Shown here one piece after another: positions 44,395 through 52,862 of a stretch of DNA of 64,000 nucleotides. A program made the position numbers and the translations under genes. Position 1 is the first letter of the stretch; the number at the start of each line of letters is the position of its first letter. Source of the DNA: Archaeoglobus sp. UBA234. GTDB lineage: Archaea > Halobacteriota > Archaeoglobi > Archaeoglobales > Archaeoglobaceae. The DNA lies in contig DACH01000022.1 in assembly GCA_002494625.1 (NCBI GenBank), positions 62,001 to 126,000 of the forward strand. Direction: 5' to 3'. The notes beneath the pieces are model-generated. The model worked only from the letters and a program-made list of their open reading frames with translations. It ran no database searches and was not told where the DNA came from.

Positions 44395-45447
44395 ATGTAT
44401 AAAATAATCAAGGTGCTCTTCGCACTATTTCTCTTATTTATTTTAGTCCCTGAGATCTACCTCTATCCTTTTTATCTCGCCCTAATAAAACCTACAAGCG
44501 AGAATAAAATACAAGAAGCCATAAATCAAGTGAGAGCAATCGAAAACCACTCAAAAAAACTTGAAGAATTAGTTGTGTGGGAAGTAAGGGATTTTTACAA
44601 TAGTTACAGCAAAAAACCTGATTTTTGTCTGGATCTATTTTGTAGATATGCTGTTTACAACAAAGATGAATTACGAATAAGAGTTTTGTCATCTATAATC
44701 CCAGAATTGCAGAATAACCCCTATTGGGTAGCATACTTCAAGGTGGGAGGATGTGGTGAACTCGCCACCCTATTTAGGGAATTAACCTATAGAGTCGGTT
44801 TTGATTCAAGAGTTGTTGGGACGAAAGGGGAAGATCATTCTTGGGTTGAGGTTAAAATAAGCGGTAGATGGGTTCATGCGGATCCAACGATATACTACCT
44901 CTATTATCATTCTGCTATGAATTTAGATTGGTTTGACAACCCTATGTTTTATGATCGTTCGTGGTTTAGGATTTCAAGGGTGATAGTGGATAAAACAGAA
45001 GAAGATATAACAAAAAGATACACAGATGTTGGCTTACTAAAAGTCAACTTTACCTCTCCAGTAAATAGATTGATAATAACAACAATGAAAGGAGATAGGG
45101 AGAGAGTAGTATTGGTTACTGAGGTGAATACTGGGCGGACAGAAGTTTATCTCGGTGGTAAAGTTTACAAAGTTACCGCTGAAAAAGATATACTACCTTA
45201 TATATTGGTTTTGAAAACCTCATCAGAAATTAAAGTTGCTGAAAATCAGGAAGTTTACTTAGAACTTGAGCCTTCAAGCTGGGAATTAAAATCAGAATTA
45301 CTCTATTTTGTTGCTTCAATAGTGGTGGGTGTATTGTTGGGGAGGATTTCAAGAGGAGTATTTCTCAAAAAGAGAGTCGATAAAAAAACTGAAGAGGAAA
45401 ATGAGAAGAAAAAAGGATTAAAAAATAAAATAAAAAATAAAAAATGA
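44395..45447 (+). CDS. Membrane-anchored transglutaminase-like protein
   Basis: 350 residues. N-terminal helix (I-I-K-V-L-F-A-L-F-L-L-F-I-L-V), external domain with a Cys-His-Asp triad of the transglutaminase fold: Cys in G-G-C-G-E-L-A-T-L-F-R (about 119), His in G-E-D-H-S-W-V-E-V (about 148), Asp in H-A-D-P-T-I (about 163). A second helix near 300-320 is followed by a very basic tail. Such proteins act as cysteine peptidases or cross-linkers outside the cell; here it could help with cell contact or wall processing during transfer. TATA-like TTAAATAT lies about 28 bases before ATG 44395, implying a leaderless mRNA. Confidence 0.75.
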   Translation: MYKIIKVLFALFLLFILVPEIYLYPFYLALIKPTSENKIQEAINQVRAIENHSKKLEELVVWEVRDFYNSYSKKPDFCLDLFCRYAVYNKDELRIRVLSSIIPELQNNPYWVAYFKVGGCGELATLFRELTYRVGFDSRVVGTKGEDHSWVEVKISGRWVHADPTIYYLYYHSAMNLDWFDNPMFYDRSWFRISRVIVDKTEEDITKRYTDVGLLKVNFTSPVNRLIITTMKGDRERVVLVTEVNTGRTEVYLGGKVYKVTAEKDILPYILVLKTSSEIKVAENQEVYLELEPSSWELKSELLYFVASIVVGVLLGRISRGVFLKKRVDKKTEEENEKKKGLKNKIKNKK

Positions 45448-45470
45448 ACTGATGATCTTAAAAAATTAAA

Positions 45471-45554
45471 CTATGGGATGAGTTTTACTTGAATAGGGAC
45501 GAGTTCTCCAGTTCTTATGTCGTATCCCAACTCTTTCAATTCCAACTCTTTCAT
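45471..45554 (-). CDS. Tiny protein (27 aa) behind a GGTGGTG hairpin
   Basis: M-K-E-L-E-L-K-E-L-G-Y-D-I-R-T-G-E-L-V-P-I-Q-V-K-L-I-P. GGTGGTGGTG directly before the ATG forms a 7-bp stem with CACCACC. Wording (G-Y-D-I-R-T-G-E-L-V-P) is that of a real folded peptide, not of random sequence. Downstream of the 25-aa gene on the same strand. Confidence 0.45.
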   Translation of the reverse strand: MKELELKELGYDIRTGELVPIQVKLIP

Positions 45555-45556
45555 CA

Positions 45557-45577
45557 CCACCACCGTGTGGGTGGTGG
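45557..45577 (-). promoter_or_regulatory. Leader hairpin CCACCACC/GGTGGTGG (looser family member)
   Basis: Eight-bp stem with loop CACAC, core CACCACCCACACGGTGGTG (19 bases), ending two bases from ATG 45554. The GGTGG repeats allow register shifts. Confidence 0.45.
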
Positions 45578-45635
45578 GGTGGTGAGGAGGCGGATTGTTA
45601 GGTGTTAGTGTATTAGTGAAACACCTGAAATCTTC

Positions 45636-45713
45636 TTAGATGAGAGCCAACACCTTTTCCTTGTACACCTTCAATATCTCTTCGAGGAGACGAGGCAATC
45701 TTCGTTTAATCAT
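45636..45713 (-). CDS. Tiny basic amphipathic protein (25 aa)
   Basis: M-I-K-R-R-L-P-R-L-L-E-E-I-L-K-V-Y-K-E-K-V-L-A-L-I. A CTAAATAT box lies about 26 bases before the ATG, giving a leaderless promoter. Followed by the 27-aa gene 80 bases on; a stem AGGTGTT/AACACCT lies between them. Low-complexity helical peptide; coding is plausible, not proven. Confidence 0.35.
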   Translation of the reverse strand: MIKRRLPRLLEEILKVYKEKVLALI

Positions 45714-45856
45714 TTTTTCTAAAATCAAAAAATATTTAGATATAATTTTAGGATATAGATTTATGTAAATAAAATGTAGAGAAGTATCTCAAATATTTCT
45801 CATCGGCTGTGAAACAATGGTTGAGGGTGCGGTGTCCCATATTTTTCTTTCTTAGC

Positions 45857-45936
45857 AAAGTGGTCAAAGTCCGTCGAAACAATTTAATATAGTGTCGAAA
45901 GTGGTCAAAGTCCGTCAAAAGTGGTCAAAGTTGGTC
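45857..45936 (+). repeat. Iterons: AAAGTGGTCAAAGTCCGTC x3
   Basis: 19-base units at 45857-45875 and 45898-45916 (identical) and 45918-45936 (two changes, TTGG for TCCG). Each unit is itself two 9-10-base halves (AAAGTGGTC, AAAGTCCGTC), so from 45898 four GTC-ended halves follow at about 10-base spacing, on one face of the helix. AT-rich ACAATTTAATAT and ACAATATAATAT follow the first and last units. Likely binding array for a regulator or replication/transfer protein; 45714-46046 otherwise holds no gene. Confidence 0.75.
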
Positions 45937-46046
45937 AAAACAATATAATATGTTGTTTTACTAAATTAACGATTTAGTAATATAGATGTAGTGTTAGAGT
46001 TAGTTAAAGTAACTTATTTATACCTGAACATAGTTATTATCAAAAC

Positions 46047-46361
46047 ATGGAGGAAGCAAATGAGAGTGTGTATCACAATTTAGCTATTTTGGAAATGACA
46101 AAACTTATACAAAGTGATGAGATTAAAAGAAAAATCTTAGATGAGCTATACAATCAGAAAGAATTGGTCAAAATGGCAGAGATTTACAAGAAGGTGGCTC
46201 TCACGACAGATGTCAGGTACTCCACATTCTTAGCGAAGGTGAACACCCTCGAAAGAAACAACCTCATTAAAAAAATGAAGATTCCTCTTGCTGGGAATAG
46301 AGTTTATTTGGTCATTTCAGAAAGCGGTAAAAAGGTTGTAGAAAAAATAAACAAGGAATAA
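46047..46361 (+). CDS. Winged-helix regulator next to the iterons (104 aa)
   Basis: Helix-turn-helix V-K-M-A-E-I-Y-K-K-V-A-L-T-T-D-V-R-Y-S-T-F-L-A-K-V-N-T-L-E-R-N-N-L-I (about 40-74), wing with I-P-L-A-G-N-R-V-Y-L-V-I-S-E-S-G. TATA box TTATTTATAC at 46013-46022, about 26 bases ahead of the ATG, so leaderless. The iterons lie 110-190 bases upstream; it is the natural candidate to bind them. Ends 18 bases from the convergent VirD4-like gene. Confidence 0.75.
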   Translation: MEEANESVYHNLAILEMTKLIQSDEIKRKILDELYNQKELVKMAEIYKKVALTTDVRYSTFLAKVNTLERNNLIKKMKIPLAGNRVYLVISESGKKVVEKINKE

Positions 46362-46378
46362 ACAAGGAGTGAAAAAAA

Positions 46379-49300
46379 CTAAACTTCTTTTTTTACAGCT
46401 TTTACCTTTATTGATGTGATTTTTTGTCCCCTTGTGTCTCTCACAACAAGTGTTGAGTTCTCCAAACTAAAGGTATGTGGGGATCTTCTCTCAATCAGAG
46501 CTTTAATTGATTGAGCTTCTTCTGTGTTATCGAGGGTTACTTCTGCACCATTTGGTAGTTTCACGACTATCTCTGAGGGTGTTTGTTTAGCCTCTGGTTG
46601 AGCAGAAATAAAGTTGCCTTTAGCCATTCCTTTTTCTTTTGCCAGTTTTTCGGCTTTTTTCAGGAGTCTTTGAACACCTTTATCTCTTATTTTATTTGGT
46701 TTTCGAGTTACTTTTTGAGTAGTCTTTTCGGTCTGATTAATAGTCTCTTTCTTCTTTGGAGATTCAACCTTAGACTTGTTTATAGTATGGTTTGTGGTGT
46801 AGGATCCATTAGGTGGAGTGGTGGGTGTCTCCTTAGATTTGGAAGATTTATCGTGGGATACAGGAGTGTTGTTGGTTACATCATCACCATCAACGCTTGG
46901 CACATCATCATGACTTGGTTCTGATTTATCTTCTGATTTACCATCTACAACTTTTAGTTCTAACATATCATGGGTTACTATTGAATCCCTTGAATCATCA
47001 TACAAAAATAGTTTAATCTTCTCTCTCATCTCAGAATCGATTGAGAGGTATAAAGAGATTATTTTATCCTTATTTTTCAGTAAGCTCCATGTATGGATCT
47101 CCTTGAAATCCTTAGTGCTGGGTTTAGTCCAGTTTTGTAAAATCTGCTCTTCGACATGCTTGCCCTTCTCAGGGGATGCCTCAATCTCAACAGCAATAGC
47201 CTCGCTGTAAAGTGGTCTCATGGTTGCAATGTCTATGGGTATAGCCACCATGTCGGGTCGGGAGGATCCGGGGAGTTGCTTGACAGCTGATACATAATAG
47301 TTGTTCTCGAGGTAGTAGTTCATGCACTTCATGGCTATTCTTCTCCCTACCTCTGAGGGTGCTACTGAGTCAACCTGCTCGTGCAGTCCGCCCTCATATA
47401 TTAGTTTTCTTCCCTTTCTTGTTCTCTCTACCGTTATAAGGTTGTTAGCCTGCATTTTTGCTATTATTCTATCTATCCTCTCCCTCTTTAAGGGTATAGC
47501 GTTGAATATTTCTCCAGCGGTAGCGGATCCACCTCTTCTAACGAGCTCGTGTAGAATCTTCTGAACGGGAACATCAGGGACATCAATATACTTTAGGATG
47601 GGGTTAATCACTTCCTTGAAGTCTATTCTTGATATAGTCCCATCGGGAGCGTAGTCAAAGGAAAATATGTCTTCTCTTTTAGATTCATGTTTCATAAGAT
47701 CAACCTTCACCACAATAGGTGCTAATTCGCTGTCATCTGGTCTTGTGGTTACTTTAAGCAATGCCTGACCTACTGTAAGCCCTGAAATCACCTTCTCTAT
47801 TTCATCGGCGAAACTAACATCCACATCCCTGAAGAACTTGATGTCTGCTCCTCCAACCTGAAATACGAATTTTACTCCGCTGTTTGTGACTATGCTCTGC
47901 AAGAGAACATCATCCACCTGTCTCGTATGCTGGTGTGCAAGGATTAAGTGAAGTCCATATTTTCTTGCCTCCGAGAGAATAGTCTCGAGGATAGGTAAGC
48001 CCTGCAAAGTCTGAAACTCATCAGCTATTACGAACACGGGAATTCTCTCTTCATCAAGTCTTGCTCTTGTAAGCACTTCATACCACAGTTTTAGCAAGAA
48101 TGTGGCTGGAATCAAAGAAGATAGATTCTCTCCAACTTCTGCTTTTGGCACACTTAGAATAACTACCCTTTTCTCCTGCATAAACTCCTTTATCGGGATG
48201 GTGGTTTTTGCTGTCATCCTTGACAGCAGTTTATCATTTGCGAATGGTTCAAGTCTCGATAATGCTGATATGAATGACTGTTCGGGCATATCTCTGAGAA
48301 CATTAACCTGCCTCATAAACTCCGAATCATTGACATCCAAATCGAGTTCACCGTTATACAACCCAATTATTGTTTGGTATAGGATCCCAAGTGTCGGGGT
48401 GTCTGTCTTGGAGTAGAGGTATCTGAGTATAACCCTCAACAAATATCTTACATTTACCGCAGTCTCCAACAGCTTGAACACATTGGTGAACAGGCTTAAC
48501 AGTGTATCAATTGCTATTGTGATTGCTAAATCTCTGTCTCCCGATTCTGGCAAATCTAAGGGGTTGATACCGAATGGAGATTTAGTAGGGTTAAGGAAAA
48601 TAGCTTCTGGTATCTCTTTAGCCAGTTCTTCCGCAAAATCCCCATGGGGATCGAAAACAAAAATCGACCCTGCATTCGAATCATGGAGCTGATGGGCAAG
48701 AAGCTTTAGCAAATTAGTCTTACCACTTCCAGTTTGTCCAACGATATAACAATGTCTCTGGAAGTCTCCAGGTTGAAGTAAAACACTCCCGCCATCCTCT
48801 GTAACACCAATCTTGAATCCACTTTTTCTGAGTATTGTTCTTGATGGCAGTAGTCCGCCTCTTGTGAACTTCGTTGAATATCTCATTGGATCCGGGAGCT
48901 TTAACCATGTTTTCAGGTCGTTTATTGTTGATGTTGGTTTTTTAAATCCGAGGAATGTTCCATGAAACATCTCGGAAAGAGAAATAGAGGGTGGTTTTAT
49001 TTTCTCAAGGGCTTTCAACCAGTCTTTGAAGAATCTCCTCTCCCATCTTAGGGAAAGATCTGTCATGCTATTTAGTCTTTCGACAACATATTCTCTCTTT
49101 GATTTGTCATCCGCATACACCGATACACTCACAAGACATGGCCTGTTCCTCATCTTTTCCCTCAAAAGTTCGAACGAGGAAGTATGCATTTTGATGGCTT
49201 CGCTGTAAACCATCTTCTTGTAGGATTCAGCAAAGAGCATGTTTTTATGGGATTCGAGCCTTTTTAGTTTGTTTGTCAGAATTTTTCTCAGTCTGGGATC

Positions 49301-49690
49301 TGCATTTACTCCAACGATGATTGCTGTGTTTTCGGGAGATTCCTCTGCAACACCGATGAAATCACCAAAGAACAGGTTGTAGGAATAGAAATCCTCAGCA
49401 TATCTGAGCTTGCACTCTTTCCCGAAAATTTTCGTGGGTAGATAAACCTCTCCTTTCTCTATCTCCTCCTGGGTGATTCCAGAAAGATCGTATTCTTCAG
49501 GGTTGCCTTGAATAAGAGGTGTTTTTTCAATAACATCCCCAATCTGTCTGAGTGTTTGGGGGGCTGAATTCGACAAAACAAAAGACCTCAGGCCATCTTC
49601 ATCTTTTAGGTAGCATAAAATAAAAGAACTTCCTAATGCGTCAATATTTATTTCTGTTTTAATTCGTGGTATCAGTTCAAACCATCTCAT
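46379..49690 (-). CDS. VirD4/HerA-type DNA-transfer ATPase with winged-helix and nuclease-like domains
   Basis: 1103 residues. An N-terminal 300-residue region without membrane helices, then the FtsK-HerA ATPase: Walker A V-G-Q-T-G-S-G-K-T-N (about 317-326), Walker B V-F-V-I-A-D-E-F-Q-T-L (about 550), and I-L-A-H-Q-H-T-R-Q. Next a winged helix (about 705-760: G-G-S-A-T-A-G-E-I-F-N-A), then R-P-D-M-V-A-I ... A-I-A-V-E-I-E-A-S-P-E (about 807-840), spaced like the D...ExE core of PD-(D/E)XK nucleases. A disordered Ser/Thr/Lys tail (about 925-1010) and a final small domain end it. Leaderless from the shared TATA box at 49716. It probably pumps DNA through the conjugation pore. Confidence 0.8.
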   Translation of the reverse strand: MRWFELIPRIKTEINIDALGSSFILCYLKDEDGLRSFVLSNSAPQTLRQIGDVIEKTPLIQGNPEEYDLSGITQEEIEKGEVYLPTKIFGKECKLRYAEDFYSYNLFFGDFIGVAEESPENTAIIVGVNADPRLRKILTNKLKRLESHKNMLFAESYKKMVYSEAIKMHTSSFELLREKMRNRPCLVSVSVYADDKSKREYVVERLNSMTDLSLRWERRFFKDWLKALEKIKPPSISLSEMFHGTFLGFKKPTSTINDLKTWLKLPDPMRYSTKFTRGGLLPSRTILRKSGFKIGVTEDGGSVLLQPGDFQRHCYIVGQTGSGKTNLLKLLAHQLHDSNAGSIFVFDPHGDFAEELAKEIPEAIFLNPTKSPFGINPLDLPESGDRDLAITIAIDTLLSLFTNVFKLLETAVNVRYLLRVILRYLYSKTDTPTLGILYQTIIGLYNGELDLDVNDSEFMRQVNVLRDMPEQSFISALSRLEPFANDKLLSRMTAKTTIPIKEFMQEKRVVILSVPKAEVGENLSSLIPATFLLKLWYEVLTRARLDEERIPVFVIADEFQTLQGLPILETILSEARKYGLHLILAHQHTRQVDDVLLQSIVTNSGVKFVFQVGGADIKFFRDVDVSFADEIEKVISGLTVGQALLKVTTRPDDSELAPIVVKVDLMKHESKREDIFSFDYAPDGTISRIDFKEVINPILKYIDVPDVPVQKILHELVRRGGSATAGEIFNAIPLKRERIDRIIAKMQANNLITVERTRKGRKLIYEGGLHEQVDSVAPSEVGRRIAMKCMNYYLENNYYVSAVKQLPGSSRPDMVAIPIDIATMRPLYSEAIAVEIEASPEKGKHVEEQILQNWTKPSTKDFKEIHTWSLLKNKDKIISLYLSIDSEMREKIKLFLYDDSRDSIVTHDMLELKVVDGKSEDKSEPSHDDVPSVDGDDVTNNTPVSHDKSSKSKETPTTPPNGSYTTNHTINKSKVESPKKKETINQTEKTTQKVTRKPNKIRDKGVQRLLKKAEKLAKEKGMAKGNFISAQPEAKQTPSEIVVKLPNGAEVTLDNTEEAQSIKALIERRSPHTFSLENSTLVVRDTRGQKITSIKVKAVKKEV

Positions 49691-49712
49691 GATAAAAAAA
49701 CCATTAGATAAA

Positions 49713-49720
49713 TTTAAATA
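49713..49720. promoter_or_regulatory. Palindromic TATA box shared by two divergent leaderless genes
   Basis: ATTTAAAT is its own reverse complement; its centre (49716.5) is 26.5 bases from the first base of ATG 49743 (+) and 26.5 from that of ATG 49690 (-). Archaeal initiation occurs about 25-27 bases from the TATA centre, so both messages would start at their own start codon. Confidence 0.7.
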
Positions 49721-49742
49721 GTTTTTGTTAGGGTTTAACTTG

Positions 49743-49955
49743 ATGGAAGGGGAGATTACGAGGTTAAGGTTACTAACTTTGAAAGAAGCGAGCGAGATTC
49801 TGAATGTTCATATCAACACACTCAGACGATGGGATAGGGAAGGCATAATCAGGACTGTTAGACTTCCAAATGGTTATAGAAGGATTCCAGAAAGTGAGAT
49901 TCATAGGATACTGAACGGAAAAGGAGAAGATAGGGGAGGAGATAACCATGATTGA
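49743..49955 (+). CDS. MerR/excisionase-type helix-turn-helix protein (70 aa)
   Basis: L-L-T-L-K-E-A-S-E-I-L-N-V-H-I-N-T-L-R-R-W-D-R-E-G-I-I-R-T-V-R-L-P-N-G-Y-R-R-I-P: the compact excisionase-family winged helix (Xis/MerR N-terminal type). ATG 49743 is chosen from the TATA box 26 bases upstream. Its end overlaps the VirB6-like gene by eight bases. A close paralogue (60639-60812) heads the VirB4 operon in the same way. Confidence 0.8.
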   Translation: MEGEITRLRLLTLKEASEILNVHINTLRRWDREGIIRTVRLPNGYRRIPESEIHRILNGKGEDRGGDNHD

Positions 49956-52044
49956 CGCTGAAACCTTAGCTAACACTTTTCTAAACTGGGGCTTGTATGG
50001 AGGAGTTGCAATTGCGACAATTACATTCATTTCTGCGACAGTATTGAGAGCAATAGGGGACAACAGGTATAAAAGACTCTTTCTTGGTTCATTGGTTGCT
50101 CTTATACTCTCAAGCGGTGGATGGTCTCTTGTGACGACATTGCTTGATGGGAATGTAGACAATTCTATCATTCCTTATGAGTGGGTGTTCTATGCTCTTG
50201 CAGGGCTTAGTTTTGTTGTCAGCGTGATTTACTTCGCATTGGGTAGAGTGGAAGAGGGATTATGGCAGATGGGAGCAACATTCTTAGTAGCGTTTGCGGT
50301 TCTGTTTATTCCAGCACTTACGGGGATTACAGGAGTGGAGATAACAGCAGGGGGAGAACAGTTTATAGTGTATGTAACCACAATCCCGTCAGTTATAAAA
50401 CCAAATGAGGAAGTTAAATTTACTATCAGTTTTGATAATTCAAATCCTCCTTTTACAGTATATATAGACTATGGAGATGGATATTTTGAGGAGAAGGTGA
50501 TTAGTGATACTTCAACTGAGTTTATACATCGTTATACATCCGAAGGAGGTTACGCTGTCAAGGTTACTGTTCAAGACTCTAAGGACTCATTTGGGGTGGG
50601 ATACGCTGGAGTTAGTGTTTCAACACAAGAGACATTGAGTTGGCCGTGGAACGCTATAACCAATGCAATTTCCTCTGCTGTCGCACCCTTGATGGGTGGA
50701 TTGCTTGGGATCCCGTTACAGATGCTGTATCTCAGTCCATACCTGCCTGTTGATGAGGGAAATGTTTACTATAGTTGGTATCAATCCCTCACAGCAATTT
50801 CAATTGGGGCATTGGCGATTTATATCGTGTTCAGGGTTATATATGGAATTGTAAGAGAGGAAGATGTAGGAATGGAGATAATAAACACTTTGAAGGACGC
50901 TCTTATCGTTATCGTCATCATAGTAATAGCACCATACATTTACAACATAACTGCTTCCATTGTTAATTCCGCTTCAGGAGTTGCAGTGTCACGAATTGAT
51001 CTGGGGTGGATGTATGCTGGCATAATCTCTCTTGTCTCGATAGGGGTGGCTCTGAGCTATTTCTCCCCCGCAGTTGGAAATATCGCCTCTTTCGCCTTCA
51101 TAGGTGCTATTGGAACACTTGTAATGGGGATGATACGATACTGGCTAATAATGTCTATGATCATAGCAACACCCATTATAGCTATCTCTTTCTTACATCC
51201 GGCATTCAGGAGGGTTGTTGGATTCTACCTCACAGTTCTATCTGGTTTGGTGCTTGCAGGTCCTATAACTGCCCTTGCCCTTGCATTGATAAGTGATTCA
51301 ATGAAGACTGCGGGAATAGCTGGGTTGATTGCCTACTACATTTCCTCACCTATTACGGTAGCATTGATACCTTGGACAATTGGAGTTGGTGCGTCAGGAA
51401 ACTTAGTTGGAGGGACTTTGGGTTTAGGCATGATTTTTGGTGGTTTGTCAAGGGGGCTCGGTAGGACTGCACACTCAGGATTCGTAGCTCCTGTTGGCTC
51501 AGGATTAGGTCAAACAACAGGTCAGACAACATTTGTTAAAGGTAACGGTTTCACTACACAAAATGTTCTTTCTAATCAAGTGATGGCTCAGTCGAAAGCT
51601 CAGCTCTCAGGTCAGCCCTCGGGCTCAGGGGATCTTATACAGAAAATAAGGGTAGCTGATGTTCCTACAAAAGTAAATGTTGGGGATAGGGAAGTAGAAA
51701 TGGGCTATGCTCCAATGAGAGTCAATTTTGGAGGTAGAACAGTAGAAATGAAACATTCTGTTATTGAGAAACCACCGACTGAACCGATAGTTCATGAAGT
51801 ACCAAATTATGAGGGAGTAAAAGGGGCTATCCAGAAGAATCTCAAAATGGCTAAAACTCATCTGGACTTGAAAACAGCACCTTACAGGGCTTTTGGTAAA
51901 TCAATAGTTTCAGAAATAACTCAATCCAGATTTACGAAAAATTTGGTCACCATGGGCAAATCATTCATGGGAGGTGTTCAGAGAAATACACCTGTATATT
52001 TGTGGGGAACATACATGGGTAAAGGTGGAAAAGGAATCATGTGA
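49948..52044 (+). CDS. VirB6/TrbL-like channel protein with an external PKD domain
   Basis: 698 residues. Four helices in the first 130 residues, then a PKD-type beta-sandwich (about 150-215: P-N-E-E-V-K-F-T-I-S-F-D-N ... Y-I-D-Y-G-D-G-Y-F-E-E ... Y-A-V-K-V-T-V-Q-D), then six to eight further helices (about 230-500) and a soluble glycine/lysine-rich C-terminus. Polytopic architecture and place between two transfer ATPases match VirB6/TrbL, the inner-membrane channel of type IV secretion. The PKD domain is an archaeal surface-contact module. Weak VirB6 sequence identity, so the role is by architecture and context. Confidence 0.65.
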   Translation: MIDAETLANTFLNWGLYGGVAIATITFISATVLRAIGDNRYKRLFLGSLVALILSSGGWSLVTTLLDGNVDNSIIPYEWVFYALAGLSFVVSVIYFALGRVEEGLWQMGATFLVAFAVLFIPALTGITGVEITAGGEQFIVYVTTIPSVIKPNEEVKFTISFDNSNPPFTVYIDYGDGYFEEKVISDTSTEFIHRYTSEGGYAVKVTVQDSKDSFGVGYAGVSVSTQETLSWPWNAITNAISSAVAPLMGGLLGIPLQMLYLSPYLPVDEGNVYYSWYQSLTAISIGALAIYIVFRVIYGIVREEDVGMEIINTLKDALIVIVIIVIAPYIYNITASIVNSASGVAVSRIDLGWMYAGIISLVSIGVALSYFSPAVGNIASFAFIGAIGTLVMGMIRYWLIMSMIIATPIIAISFLHPAFRRVVGFYLTVLSGLVLAGPITALALALISDSMKTAGIAGLIAYYISSPITVALIPWTIGVGASGNLVGGTLGLGMIFGGLSRGLGRTAHSGFVAPVGSGLGQTTGQTTFVKGNGFTTQNVLSNQVMAQSKAQLSGQPSGSGDLIQKIRVADVPTKVNVGDREVEMGYAPMRVNFGGRTVEMKHSVIEKPPTEPIVHEVPNYEGVKGAIQKNLKMAKTHLDLKTAPYRAFGKSIVSEITQSRFTKNLVTMGKSFMGGVQRNTPVYLWGTYMGKGGKGIM

Positions 52045-52136
52045 AAACCAAAAAACAAAAATTAAGAAAATCTCTTTTTTTGTGTTCAAGGTGGGACTTT
52101 TTTGTAGGACTCAGCCAACGGGTTTTTTTGGCTTCC

Positions 52137-52796
52137 TCAAATTTCTATTTCTACTTTACCTTCAAGCTCTAATACACCAAGTCCAATCAGAAGAGGAATA
52201 GCCCACAACATATAGGTTGTGTGAACTTGAATGACTTCCTTAGGAGGCGGAGGATCAGGACTAGTATATCGGAAGAGCTTATCCATAGCCTCCATAAGAG
52301 TCATTGCTCCTTCCTGCTGAACGATTTCCACGATTTTACTCATGAATCCGCAATTCCACTCAAAACCGACATTATCTGGTCTAAGAAATTGACTAATCAA
52401 TGTATTGTACTTCTTGTCGTAGTCAATTACTTCAAATATGGCGTTTTCTGGGAAAGAGACCACATAGCCAAAAACTTCCCTATTATACATTTCATCTGAG
52501 ATTATGCCTTTGATACGGATATTGGCATAGGGTTTCAGACTCTTTTCGAGTTTTGTGAGTATAGGAGTGTATCTGTCCCCACCTATTGTTATTTTAGGGA
52601 TCTTTAGTTTTTGAGTTATTCCGATCATGAAAAACTCGTTAGGGTCATAATTTGGATCAGTGGAATAAAACTCATATTTTGAATATTCGTTGATATCGTC
52701 ATCAAGGATTTTTATAATTTCATGGTCTCTCAAGAACTCCTCATCGTATTCCTCTTCCTCATTCCCTCCTCCTTTTCTAAAAAATCTCAGGAACAT
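52137..52796 (-). CDS. Hypothetical protein (219 aa) with acidic N-terminus and C-terminal helix
   Basis: Starts M-F-L-R-F-F-R-K-G-G-G-N-E-E-E-E, a short basic/hydrophobic tip followed by acidic residues, then an alpha/beta middle (I-G-I-T-Q-K-L-K-I-P-K-I-T-I-G-G-D-R) and near the end Y-M-L-W-A-I-P-L-L-I-G-L-G-V-L, a single possible membrane helix. Proline run P-P-P-P at about 190. Preceded by AT-rich DNA with no ribosome binding site, so probably leaderless. Family unknown. Confidence 0.55.
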   Translation of the reverse strand: MFLRFFRKGGGNEEEEYDEEFLRDHEIIKILDDDINEYSKYEFYSTDPNYDPNEFFMIGITQKLKIPKITIGGDRYTPILTKLEKSLKPYANIRIKGIISDEMYNREVFGYVVSFPENAIFEVIDYDKKYNTLISQFLRPDNVGFEWNCGFMSKIVEIVQQEGAMTLMEAMDKLFRYTSPDPPPPKEVIQVHTTYMLWAIPLLIGLGVLELEGKVEIEI

Positions 52797-52862
52797 AATA
52801 AAAATTAAAAATGCTCGAATTTAAAAAATTTTCGATTTATGAGTTTTTTTGGTTGTATAAGG

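Noticed and set aside
45540..45600. CRISPR-like look of the CACCACC/GGTGGTG stretch and of the iterons at 45857-45936
   Set aside because: No evenly spaced repeats with unique 30-45 base spacers and no cas genes in the window.
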